From: Lamellibrachia columna
Lineage: Eukaryota; Annelida; Polychaeta; Sabellida; Siboglinidae
Length of the DNA stretch: 64,000 nucleotides
NCBI GenBank assembly: GCA_963662155.1
Contig: OY759268.1
Span: forward strand, 57,839,469 to 57,903,468
Direction of reading: 5' to 3'
Both the position numbers and the translations under genes were made by a program. Each line of letters starts with the position of its first letter. Positions within the stretch are counted from its first letter, which is position 1. The notes beneath the pieces are model-generated. The model made no database searches. It was not told the origin of the DNA and was given only the letters and a program-made list of their open reading frames with translations. This document shows, in pieces, positions 43,761 to 53,937 of the stretch.

Positions 43761-45447
43761 GTAAGCAAAATGAACGAAATTAAGTACTTCAGTTGTGACC
43801 AATGCAGTGTGCAAAGCCTGTCATCACTGAATTTTAGTAACAAGGTATTTTACAACCTTTTATTGTGTTTCTTCTTTTCTTCAAAAATCTCATATGCCCC
43901 ATGTACATTTAGTCAGTTAATGTAGGTGCCTTAAAACTTGTGCTCACTTTAGTGTCAGTATCATATTACTTGCTGATTTTTAGAGGGATAAAACTGATGT
44001 GGACGTATAATAAAATAGTTTAACTCTTTACTGGGTGGACAACTTTTTCATTCCTTTCCTTTCTGTGGACAAGGAATTTCAAGATGGTCGCCAATTATGG
44101 TTAATGTGGTGCATTGATTGCATTACAATGATGATATCTCGAAAACCGATGCATTAAATGATATGAAATTAATTACACTATACGCGTAAATGAATGTGTT
44201 AATAAAATATGCTGTTAACATTGCTATGTAACTAATATTGAATTACTTTTTAAATCATGAAGTTAATTTAAGGGAATAACGAAGAAAAATAAAATGTTAA
44301 CATGCTGTACAAAAATCGTCCACTACAATTGTCATATACAATCCACTGAAGCAAATGTAGCTGTTGTGAAGTTTTTATTTTTAGGGTTTAAAGTCAGCAG
44401 AGCAACCAACATATGGTGGGCATGGTGACACGCAACAAATCCTGGTTGATAGAGCATTCTTTATTGTAGTAGTGTTGGTAATGTTACATTATGCATGGGT
44501 AGTGGACTGCATGTCTAGGAGGTGGCCAGTTCTGCTATAGCGAGTGAAGGCAACAAAAGTGGGTTGCTATGTCAGTGACTTTTTAACATTGCAACAATTG
44601 GAGAAAATGACTCAAAATGCATTCTACACATCACGACTTGAACACAATCCTATATGGATGTGTGTAAACACTTCCTATGTGTCATTATTCCAGTGGCTTA
44701 GGGCCACCTTTTGATGAAATCGTGACACACTTGACTAAAGCACCACATTTTACACATGTTCTTTAGGTCTTTAGCAAACTTTCTGGAAGAGGGTGCCCGG
44801 GACGGATCGTTAAGGTCAGGTGAAGGTCAATTTTTGTTTTGCCAGTCTTGAATATTCTAAAAAAACCTTACACACGTGAATGGTTTCCGTGGAAGTTATT
44901 ATTGGCCCAATTAGGTTTTGTTCAATGGCAAGCCAGTGCTGGTTGACATGGTGACAGCCATTATTGGCCCATTTTCTTTTTGCACTGGTAAAGCCAGTGC
45001 AAGTTGAGCAAATGTCAAATGACAGCCATTATTGACCGAATTAGGTTTTTTCAAAGGCAGGCCAAGTTCGGTTTAACCATTATTGGTCCAATCGAGTCTT
45101 ACTATCTGTGCAGAGAAGTTGGCATTAACACCTGCAAAGTATTACTGAATAGAAGAAGAGCCAACTCATGAAGGTTCATGAAAAAATAACTTGAAAATGT
45201 ATAAACATTGAAGTAATATTTGAAGCGTCTTAATACTTTAAGTACATGCATGCACATATGCCTAATATGAACAAATAAGATTACAATCACACTCAAAATC
45301 AAATGCTTGACACTAAAAGTAAAACAAGACAACAAACAAAAATAGAATAGATAAAAATTGGGTTAAGATATGGGCAAACTATAAAAAGCTTATCTCTAGC
45401 CTTAAAAAAAACATGCTCATTATTTGTAAGTGTAAGATATAGCACTT
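43761..45447. other. Intron with an imperfect 75-bp repeat
   Basis: Near 44895-45105 a sequence with ATTATTGGCCCAATTAGGTT and GGCAAGCCAGTGCTGGTTGA recurs three to four times, imperfectly, at about 60-75 bp. At 43965-44010 there is a partial copy of the TTTTTAGAGGGATAAAACTG block found in the duplicated introns. Nothing else can be named. Confidence 0.5.
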
Positions 45448-46321
45448 GCATCACTCCCCATCGGATCAGGTACAAAACGGACGATTATTTGTAAAAAATA
45501 TTGTGTTTGAGCACACTTTTAGTGCCCAAAACAACGCTATACCGGCAATAGCCGGTGTTGTTAACATGGCGATCATCTGAAATGTGCTGTAACAATATCA
45601 CAGTGGCATCAGAGTCGGAAAGGCGATTTCATTGTCAAATATTTCGTACCGCAGTATAAGAAAATACGATAAATGGAAGAAAAAGTGCAATTTAATGTTA
45701 CGAGAAACTCTAAAAATCAACAATTTAATGTTAAAAAGCCAAAAAAAATCGAACCGGACAGGTGATTTCACTGATAAATATATTGTACGCACTCTAAGAA
45801 GAAAAAAAATAGAGTTCAATTAAATTTTGAAAATCCCAAAAAAATCCACCGACAAATATCTCAACAAAAAATATAAGATAATGTAAAAAAAAGCAAAGAC
45901 ATCGCACATATATCAAAACATAGTTAACAGTTCACAGATGGTGCAAATATCTTTAAATCTTACTCATAAACAAGTGTTTTGCTTGCCCAAATCACACAAT
46001 TCAGTAATAAATAATCCTTCAGGGGACATTGAAGTGTTTATTTTTTATTATTTATGTTTGGACCGTATGATGAGGAAAATTGGACATTTCACTACAAAAA
46101 GATGTTGTCGTTTTTGAGACTGCAGCCATGGTGAATTTCGAGGACCAAATTTATCGAGATATTTTTCGTTAAATTGATATCTACAAGAGAATTATTCAAA
46201 CCTAGACATCGTTCACACCCAATGTAGCAACTCTTTTGTGAAAGTGTGGTTGGCTCTGAAAAGAGCCGTTTTGTGTCTTCTGGCGAATGCTTAGCTAAGT
46301 TCACTGCTAGTATACATTTGT

Positions 46322-47277
46322 TCATGGGTATTGGTCGCGAATGCACACTAGCAGTGACGAGACATGTCGTTGGCGGTTCCTGTACGGCGGCATCCACACG
46401 AAATCTTCCAGGTACGTGACGAACAGAGGTCGCGCCGTGCCGAACTGTCTCCGGAGTTTCCCCTTTGCTCTCATCCACATGTTTTCTACATTCTCAGTAT
46501 GTATCTCGGGATTTAGAGGATCAACGAAATTCTGCTCGTTGATCACCACGTCGTGGAGATAGACGCCGCCGTTGAGTTGGTCCAAGTTATGGTATGCCGG
46601 CCACCCATCCGACATGATGTGGGTCCCGGGTAGTAGCCACTGCTGGATGATGGGCTGGATGGTGACAGCCCTCCGGTCCGGCGCCACTTGCATCCTGCAG
46701 AGGCCGCTCTCTCCACTGCGCCGAAAACCCATTCACCGACGTTATCCCTGCCGCGGTGATACTTCCGATGGTACAAGTAGCTTTCGTCGATTTCGACAAC
46801 AATCGGGCTTACATTGTTGTCGAAACCACCAAGATGGCGCACACATCACACATAAAATTGTACCAGTCGATGACCGTGTGTTTCGAGGTGTTGAAGTACC
46901 ACATCACGTCTTGCATGGCGATCTCCGTCACCCAGCTGAACAACAGCCACACAAACAAGTTTCCCGAGTGGAAGGTTACTCTTGAAGAAAGAGTGGAGCT
47001 GAATGTTCCACTTCTCCCCGCAAAGTTGACACTTCCATCGGAACCCATCGGCGACATCTCGCTGCGCGACGAGAGTGCAGGCGATCCCGCAACGAATACA
47101 CTGGTGAGTGTTGCGCAGCAGTCGTTGGCAAGCCAGCCATTCAACATAAAGCTTGATGTTGTCCTGGAGCATCAAGCCGAGCTGGAGCGGATCCAACTCC
47201 TCCACTGACATCGCTTGAACCGTCAAAATCGTATTCGGCGGCACAATGTGCGTAACGTTCGCTGGTCGATCGGCCAT
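46322..47277 (-). pseudogene. Merlin/ISXO2-like transposase, left copy, frameshifted
   Basis: Begins MADRPANVTHIVPPNTILTV. A zinc ribbon has HQCIRCGIACTLV and WKCQLCGEKW (two CxxC pairs). After a frameshift near 46930 comes KHTVIDWYNFMCDVC. The DDE domain has VVEIDESYLYHRKYHRGRDN (first Asp), GEWVFGAVER, then after another frameshift HIMSDGWPAYHNLDQLNGG (second Asp), INEQNFVDPLNPEIHTENVE and MWMRAKGKLRRQF (third catalytic segment), ending in TYLEDFVWMPPYRNRQR. All the usual blocks are present in order over 956 nt, but at least two frameshifts prevent translation. The enzyme class cuts and pastes transposon DNA. Confidence 0.82.
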
Positions 47278-47279
47278 CG

Positions 47280-47480
47280 TGGAAATGACGAATCTCTCTG
47301 TATCTCGCTCTCTGTCTCTCGTACTTGTAGGTTCGCGGATTGCAGTCGAAAAATATGCCTGATATAACGCCGAAGTAATTTATATACTCGTTGCTTGTAA
47401 CTCGTTGCGAATTAGCGCGGACACATGTTCTTATTCCCGCGCACCGTTTTGGGGTCTTCGCAAACACGTGTGCGTGCCGA
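47280..47480 (-). other. 5' flank of the left Merlin-like copy
   Basis: Sequence upstream of the left transposase start that has no partner in the right arm; the right copy is cut off just before its start codon equivalent. Frames here have no recognisable domain. It may hold the element's promoter. Confidence 0.35.
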
Positions 47481-47975
47481 ACGCGATATCGCCTGTGCTA
47501 CTGTGAAGTCCGTGCGTAGGGTTAGCTGTGCACGGACGTCAGAGTGCGTAGGGATGATGTGCTACTGTGAAGTCCGTGCATAGCAACCCTACTCACTCTG
47601 ACGTCCGTGCACAGCAAACCTTACGCATGGACTTAACAGTAGCACAGCAACCCTATGCACTCTGACGTCTGTGCAGAGTAAACCCTACGCACGGACTTCA
47701 CAGTAGCACAGCAACCCTATGCCCTCTGACGTCCGTGCACAGCAACCCTATGCACTCTGACGTCCGTGCACAGCAACCCTACGCCCTCTGACGTCCGTGC
47801 ACAGCAAACCCTACGCACGGACTTCACAGTAGCACATAAAGCTATGCACTCTGACGTCCGTGCACAGCAACCCTACTCACTCTGACGTCCGTGCACAGCA
47901 ACCCTACGCACTTTGACGTCTGTGCACAGTAAGCCCTACGCATGGACTTCACAGTAGCACAGCAACCCTATGCAC
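47481..47975. repeat. Minisatellite at the palindrome centre
   Basis: About ten imperfect units built from CACTCTGACGTCCGTGCACA, GCAACCCTATG or GCAAACCCTACGCACGGACT, and TCACAGTAGCACA. Long units (about 80 bp) alternate with short ones (about 40 bp). The unit itself contains short inverted words (GTCCGTGCACAG and its near complement), so the centre can fold. TGACGTCC is a CRE-like word repeated in each unit. Confidence 0.85.
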
Positions 47976-47976
47976 T

Positions 47977-48760
47977 TCGATGTCAGTGGAGGAGTTGGGT
48001 CCGCTCCAGCTCGGCTTGATGCTCCAGGACAACATCAAGCTTCAGGTTGAGTGGCTGGCTCGCCGACGACTGCTGCACAACACTCACCGGTGTATTCGTT
48101 GCGGGATCGCCTGCACTCTCGTCACGCAGCGATATGTCGCCGATGGGCTCCGATGGAAGTGTCGATTTGCGGGGAGAAGCGGAACATTCGGCTCCCCTCT
48201 TTCTTCAAGAGTAACGTTCTACTCGGGAAACTTGTGTGACTGTTGTTCAGCTGGGCGATGCAGATCGCCATGCAGGACGTGATGTGACACTTGAACATCT
48301 TGAAACACACGGTCATCGACTGGTACAATTTTGTGCGTGATGTTTGCACCATCTTGGTGGTTTCGACAACAATTGAAGCCCGATTGTTGTCGAAATTGAC
48401 GAAAGCTACTTCTACCATCGGAAGTATCACCGCGGCAGGGTTAACGTCGGTGAATGGGTTTTCGGCGCAGTGGAGAGAGAGAGCAGCCTCTGCAGGATGC
48501 AGGTGGCGCCGGACCGGAGGGCTGTCACCATCCAGCCCATCATCCAGCAGTGGCTACTACCCGGCACCACATCGTGTGGGATGGGTGGCCGGCATACCAT
48601 AACCTGGACCAACTCAACGGCGGCGTCTATCTCCACGACGTAGTGATCCACGAGCAGAATTTCGTTGATCCTCTACATCCCGAGATCCATTCTCAGAATG
48701 TAGAAAACATGAGGGTGAGAGCACCGACGTCTCTCGTCACTGCTAGTGTGCATTCGTGAC
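47977..48760 (+). pseudogene. Merlin-like transposase, right copy, deleted and frameshifted
   Basis: Inverted partner of the left gene, starting at MSVEELGPLQLGLMLQDNIK (the first 20 or so residues of the left copy are missing). The first CxxC (CIRCG) is intact. The second is broken by a 1-nt loss near 48165 (WKCRFAGRSG). The DDE region appears in shifted frames (WDGWPAYHNLDQLNGG, IHEQNFVDPLHPEIHSQNVE). About 105 bp after MRVRA, encoding KGKLRRQF through the C-terminal helix in the left copy, are deleted. Confidence 0.8.
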
Positions 48761-49613
48761 CCATGAACAAATGTATGCTAGCAGTGAATACTAGCAGTGA
48801 ACTTTGCCCAGCAGTCACCAGAAGACACAAAACGGCTCTTTTCAGAGCCAACCACACTTTCACAAAAGAGTTGCTACATTGGGTGTGAACGATGTCTAGG
48901 TTTGAATAATTTTCTTGTAGATATCAATTTAATGAAACTATCTCGATGAATTTGGTCCTCGAAATTCACCATGGCTGCAGTTTCCAAAACGACAGCATCT
49001 TTTTGTTGTGAAATGTCCAATTTTCCTCATCATACGGTCCAAACATTAGCAATGTAAAAAAATAAACACTTCAATGTCCCCTGAAGAATTATTTATTACT
49101 GAATTGTGTGATTTGGGCAAGCAAGACACTTGTTTATGAGTAAGATTTAAAGATATTTGCACGATCTGTGAACTGTTAATTATTGTTTGATATATGTGCG
49201 ATGTCTTTGCATTTTTTACATTATCTTATATTTTTTGTCGAGATATTTGTTGGTGGATTTTTTTGGGATTTTCAAAATTAAATTGAACTCTATATTTTTC
49301 TTCTTAGACTGCATACAAGATATTTGTCAGTGAAATCACCTGTCCGGTTAAATTTTTTGGGGCTTTTTAACATTAAGTTGTTGATTTTTCGTAAAATTAA
49401 ATTGCACTTTTTCATCTGTTTTTCGTATTTTCTTATACTGTAGTACGAAATATTTGACAGTGAAATCGCCTTTCCGGTTCTGATGCCACCGTGATATTGT
49501 TACAGCACATTTCGGATGATCGCCATATTAACAACACCGGCTATTGCCGGTATAGCGTTGTTTTGGGTACAATTATACGTCCGTTTTGTACCTGATCTGA
49601 CGGGGAGTGATGC

Positions 49614-50645
49614 AAAGAACACATTAGCATCGAAAAAATTAGGTAAAACTATTATTTAATAGCGTTAATAATTTCGGCCAGGTTAACGCACCTTTACCCG
49701 GACTATTTATGTACAATCTCAGGAAAGCTGCTTTTATTCAAGTTTACGAAAAAGGCATCGATTGTCGTGAACTCTGACATATCGCATCTTTTCACTCGCT
49801 TGGCAGGTGCCATTTTGAACTTGCCCCACGAAATCCGGGTCACAGGAGTGTTTCTTCAAATGAGAGCGCCAATGGATAGGCATTGAGAAAGAGTCACAAA
49901 GACCATTCAAACAATTTTATTATGAAAAAATGTCATCTTGTAAAAAGAAAAACCCGTCTTTTATTTTTATATTACCAATTGTGGTAAGACATTTGCCCGT
50001 CTTCAAGATGGGCAGATGGGTCCCTGGCTAAGGGCCTGGTCAGAGGTCACAACATGTAACAGAAGACTGAAGAACATCAGAAAGAAATTTTTATCAAAAT
50101 CGGAGTATACTCAATTTGGGTATATCAAGGACAAATTGTTTGATTGATTGTTGTGCTTTATTTTGACCCATAACAAAACAGTAACGTAAATTACAGTCAT
50201 ACATACATACATAGAATTGATACATACAATACCATGACCATTTCAGTTTAAGAAAAAAAACAAAATAAACACAATAGTTTTGTATATTATTTGTATGTAA
50301 TATAAAGTAGGTAATATGACAAAAAAGTTATGAGTCAGGGAGACTCCTAAGGCCAGACTTCGTCGCTATCATAGGACCCACCCTGTTTATAACTACCATT
50401 TATTAAAATTAATCATTATTTCACTTTAAATAAAAGCAATGTATTATTTTTAATATTTAAGAATATTTATAAAGCAGATTTGTGGAGAGTAAATTAAAGT
50501 TAAAACACTCTGTTTACATCATGCACGGAATGCATTTACTGATTTATATTTCTAGAGAACAATACCAGGGGGTGTACAATGTTGTGATGTGGACATATGG
50601 ATCAGTTTGAAAGTGTGCATTGTTCTTGATGTTGCTGTATTATAT
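49614..50645. other. No recognisable gene
   Basis: AT-rich sequence. A block from 50140 (GATTGATTGTTGTGCTTTAT) to about 50400 has the look of a retroelement 3' region on the minus strand, but I cannot tie it to a coding fragment. Nothing else is supported. Confidence 0.35.
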
Positions 50646-51655
50646 ATCACACCGGCGCAGTCTTCATGAATGGCACCTTGGGGGAATTGTTTCGCACCAC
50701 AATTGGAGTCCGCCAGGGCTGTCTTCTCTCACAAACTCTATTTAATATATTTTTGGAGAGGATCTTGACTGATGCCCTTGAAGATCACATAGGAACAGTC
50801 AGCATCGGCGCAGGACAGTAACAAATTTACGCTTTGCAGATGATATCAATGGTTTTGTAGGGGGATGAACAGGAGCTAGTCAACATAGTGAGCCGCCTCG
50901 ACAAAACATCTGTGTCCTACGGAATGGAAATTAGTGCTGAAAAAACCAAGCTAATGACCAACAACATCAATGGCATCAACAAGAAGATCAACGTGAGGGG
51001 ACAAAGATTAGAAACAGTGTCCAACTTCAAGTACCTGGGTTTAATTGTCACAGACAAGTGATCTAAACCTGAGATCATTTCAAGGATTGCCCAGACAACA
51101 GCAACGCTGACAAGGCTGAAACCAATGTGGAAAGATAAAAACACCACCCTTCGATCCAAATTCAGACTGATGTGATCACTTGCCATGTCAATATTTCTAT
51201 ATGCATGCGAGACATGGACTCTTACAGCTGAACTACGAAGAAGAGTACAATCCATGGAAATGAGGTGCTATCGACAGATCCTTTGCATCTCATACAAGGA
51301 CCATATAACCAACGAAGAGGTCCACAGCAGAATCCAACAAGCCATTGGGCCCTATGAACTTTGTATGAGGATCTCCTGACCACGGTAAAGAGACGGAAGC
51401 TGAAATGGTTGGGCACGTCTCACAAACATCAGGCCTAACAAAGACCGTCCTGCAAGGCACTGTTAGGGGAGCAAGAAGACGAGGAAGACAGGGGAAGAAG
51501 TGGGAGGACATCATCAGAGAGTGGACAGGCCTGGACTTCTCAGAGACACAAAGGGCGGCAGACGACAGGAAGAAGTGGAGACAGCTGGTTGTGAGTTCAT
51601 CGGTGGTGCCCCAAAGACACTCAGGGTTAAGGGATTGATGATAATGATGAATGTC
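50646..51655 (+). pseudogene. Non-LTR reverse transcriptase fragment, second family
   Basis: Reads GELFRTTIGVRQGCLLSQTL (RT block B), then after an ORF break the degraded FADDI region, SYGMEISAEKTKLM, VRGQRLETVSNFKYLGLIVT, then IISRIAQTTATLTRLKPMWK. It continues with MSIFLYACETWTLTAELRRR, MEMRCYRQILCISYKDHITN and HVSQTSGLTKTVLQGTVRGA, ending RKKWRQLVVSSSVVPQRHSG. The end is followed by a GATGATAATGATGAA-type tail, as expected of a LINE 3' end. It is 5'-truncated and carries several stops (near 50820, 51060, 51175) and a frameshift near 51365. It is a common animal endonuclease-RT family distinct from the CR1-like copies; I do not assign a clade. Confidence 0.8.
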
Positions 51656-51787
51656 TTTTTACATAAATGGAAGCACCTTTTAAACTACGATTTCTATTTT
51701 GTTTTTTGCTGCATCTGGGATGCTATTTAACAGAAGAGGTAGACTTTCTAATGCAACTTTTAGCAACTTCATGATTATTTTGTTCTG

Positions 51788-52465
51788 TTTAACAAGATTT
51801 AGCAAGATTGCCATCCAAGACCCAGATGGCAAGTGGACAAGGAAGCCATTGGCTTATCAAGGGTCCACATTTTTCACCTATGTGTAACCCGCCCTCCTGA
51901 GATATGTGTTAACATAGTTTTTAAACATATTCACGCTGCTAGCAGTTACACAATCCGTAGACAATAGGTTCCATTCATTTATTGTCCTATGTAAGAACGA
52001 ATACTTCTTGATATCAAATCTACACTGATCCTTTACTAATTTTACCTCGTGTCCTCTAGTTCTATTATCTTTCTTGAGTGAGAAAAACATATTTTTGTCA
52101 ATATTTTCGTACCCATTCAATATCTTAAAAAACTTCAGTCTGATCTCCTCTTAACCTCCTTGTCTCTAGAGTTGTTAAACCACATTCTTTCAGGCGTTCT
52201 TCATAACTAAGGTATCTCAGTTCTGGAATAATTTTAGTTGCTCTCCTCTGTATGTGTTCAAGCGTATCTGTATCCTTCTTACGATATGGTCTCCACGCTT
52301 CAATACAGTTTTCTAAATGAGGTCTAACAGTTGCTTCATACAGAGGTATAATTAGCTTTTTTCCTTGTATGTTATATTTCTCCTGATCAACCCAAGAATT
52401 TGATTACCCTTTGAAGCTGCAATACAACACTGCTCTGAAACTTTCATATCAGCACTTATTTATTT
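51788..52465 (-). mobile_element. CR1-like retrotransposon copy D, 3' fragment
   Basis: The 3' end has the terminal word TTTAACAAGATTTAGCAAG, followed by the same UTR and C-terminal coding region as copies A and C. A short frame (52120-51878) reads KNMFFSLKKDNRTRGHEVKL and ends RRAGYT; further upstream frameshifts occur near 52130 and 52370. Homology stops near 52465 in the segment encoding ISADMKVSEQC. It is 5'-truncated and dead. Confidence 0.88.
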
Positions 52466-52649
52466 TATTTATATGTGTCTGCTCTGCCCCGGGTATAATA
52501 ACTGTGTATGCTATCATTTGGATTGAATGGTAGTTGTAAATATACAGGTAGTTTTTTTGTGTATAAATTGATAATAAAACTTCAGTTCTTCCATGTGTAA
52601 ACTGTCTTACTTTATATATATTTAATTGTTAGAAAATCGGGTCAGTGTG
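52466..52649. other. Spacer between retroelement fragments
   Basis: AT-rich; possibly the 3' UTR of the fragment at 52650-53445. No distinct feature. Confidence 0.35.
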
Positions 52650-53445
52650 TGTATCATACTTACTTAAGCTTATTATTCTAACCACCTTCTTTTGGAATGC
52701 AGTAATTTAAGTGTGGTTGTATTAATGGATTATATTTAATTTCACGCATAGTGACAAATAATGTTTTAATTTGTTTTGAATTCCAGTAATTCTTGAGCAT
52801 TTGTTTGAAATCGTATCAATATGTTTTGTCCAGTTTAGATTTTCATTTAAAGTTAAACCAAGAACATTTTAATGTTGTACTTTATCAATGTTTGTGCCAC
52901 TTATTTTATGTAATATAGGATAAATACTTTTATTACCCTTTATTATATGATCCATATTTTGGGATTTTGCAACATTTAGAGACAATTTGTTTATGGTAAG
53001 CTGTTCACTGGTTTTATTTAGTTATTTGTTGATCAGAATGTCTGCAATTTAGTTTGTTTCCCTTGAACGAAACAATTGCATAGAGCTTGAGGGGGCTGTA
53101 TCATCTCCATACATAATACAAGTTATCAACTTAATAGCCTGTGGCTAGAAAAGGAGCCGTTCAAAGATAAAACCGTGAAGCACATCTGTTCTGCTATACA
53201 TTATGTCAAATACAGTAGCACTAACTTGCACATATTGGCTCCAGTTACTTAAATAACTCTTAATTAGATGTAATTCAATGCCTTCAATGGCATAATGATT
53301 TAGTTTGTTTAATTAAGAATGTTATGATCTAAAGTACAATCTAAAAATATATCGCTTGGTGTTTCATTGTTGTCCATAATTGTTACTGTTCTATCGATTA
53401 TTTCTAAAGCTGCAAGTTCAGTACAATGTTCGGATCTCAATGGTC
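52650..53445 (-). pseudogene. Degraded reverse transcriptase, third family
   Basis: Too broken to leave long frames but readable on the minus strand. From 53445: HCTELAALEIIDRTVTIMDN and NETPSDIFLDCTLDHNIL (RT block A, catalytic Asp region changed), ALNYI and SNWSQYVQVSATVFDIM. Then come LYAIVSFKGNK remnants, NKQIVSKCCKIPKYGSY, and from about 52870 NVLGLTLNENLNWTKHIDTI followed by SNKCSRITGIQNKLKHYLSL. This is the order of a jockey/CR1-group RT from the block with DTVDHNIL to the thumb. Many stops and indels are present. It is unlike the other RT copies in this window. Confidence 0.65.
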
Positions 53446-53925
53446 AAGTTCAGTGAACTTTGCAACGCAATTTTTTCTCAACTGCCATGTGCTTAATGTT
53501 AAGTAATATTCATATAGACATTGTATATATTCATCATGTTGACCTTGTAATAATACTATCTACACTAACAAAACAGGTCAAAAAGCTGTAATTATATAGA
53601 CAAATACAATTATATAAACTTTAAAATAAAAATACCAAAAAGCATACAATACACTAGATAGCCACTATAAAAGCCGCGCTTTGTCAAGGAGTCAAACGAC
53701 ATCTGTAATTATTTATAAAGCAAATGCAAACAAAGCAGTAAACAAATGGCTAATAGTTCACTGCCACGAATTAAACATCCCACTAATTATTGTATACGCA
53801 GAGCTGCCAAGTTGTATCCCGAACCATGCGTGAGATATGGGCAGATCCAAACACTGAAATAGGGTGTCCAGTTTCCCAACAGGGTGCTAGGTTGCAGCAC
53901 TTTTAGCCAATTTCCACCAGCACTT
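53446..53925. other. No recognisable gene
   Basis: AT-rich intron-like sequence between two retroelement copies; it ends at the target-site duplication of the next element. Nothing supported. Confidence 0.4.
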
Positions 53926-53937
53926 TATGCACTGGAA
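53926..53937. repeat. Target-site duplication, left copy
   Basis: TATGCACTGGAA, repeated exactly at 57239-57250 on the other side of the retrotransposon at 53938-57238. A 12-bp perfect match at both element ends is the expected footprint of target-primed reverse transcription. Confidence 0.85.

Larger units (their letters stand above)
45448..49613. mobile_element. Merlin-like DNA transposon palindrome (two head-to-head copies)
   Basis: The outer ends match as inverted repeats: GCATCACTCCCCATCGGATC at 45448 and, on the opposite strand, GCATCACTCCCCGTCAGATC ending at 49613. Inversion homology then continues inward for more than 1.6 kb on each side, through the transposase genes, to about 47215 (left) and 47977 (right). 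Between them are the left copy's 5' region and a minisatellite. I found no convincing 8-9-bp target duplication (left flank TATAGCAC, right flank AAAGAACA), so the ends may have decayed or the palindrome may have arisen by rearrangement. Assignment is by the ISXO2/IS1016-type transposase. Confidence 0.8.

Noticed and set aside
46341..47208. Plus-strand ORFs over the left transposase
   Set aside because: Opposite-strand shadows of the ISXO2-like DDE domain.
45440..49625. 8-9-bp target duplication for the Merlin-like palindrome
   Set aside because: Flanks (TATAGCAC and AAAGAACA) do not match, even when the boundary is moved by a few bases.
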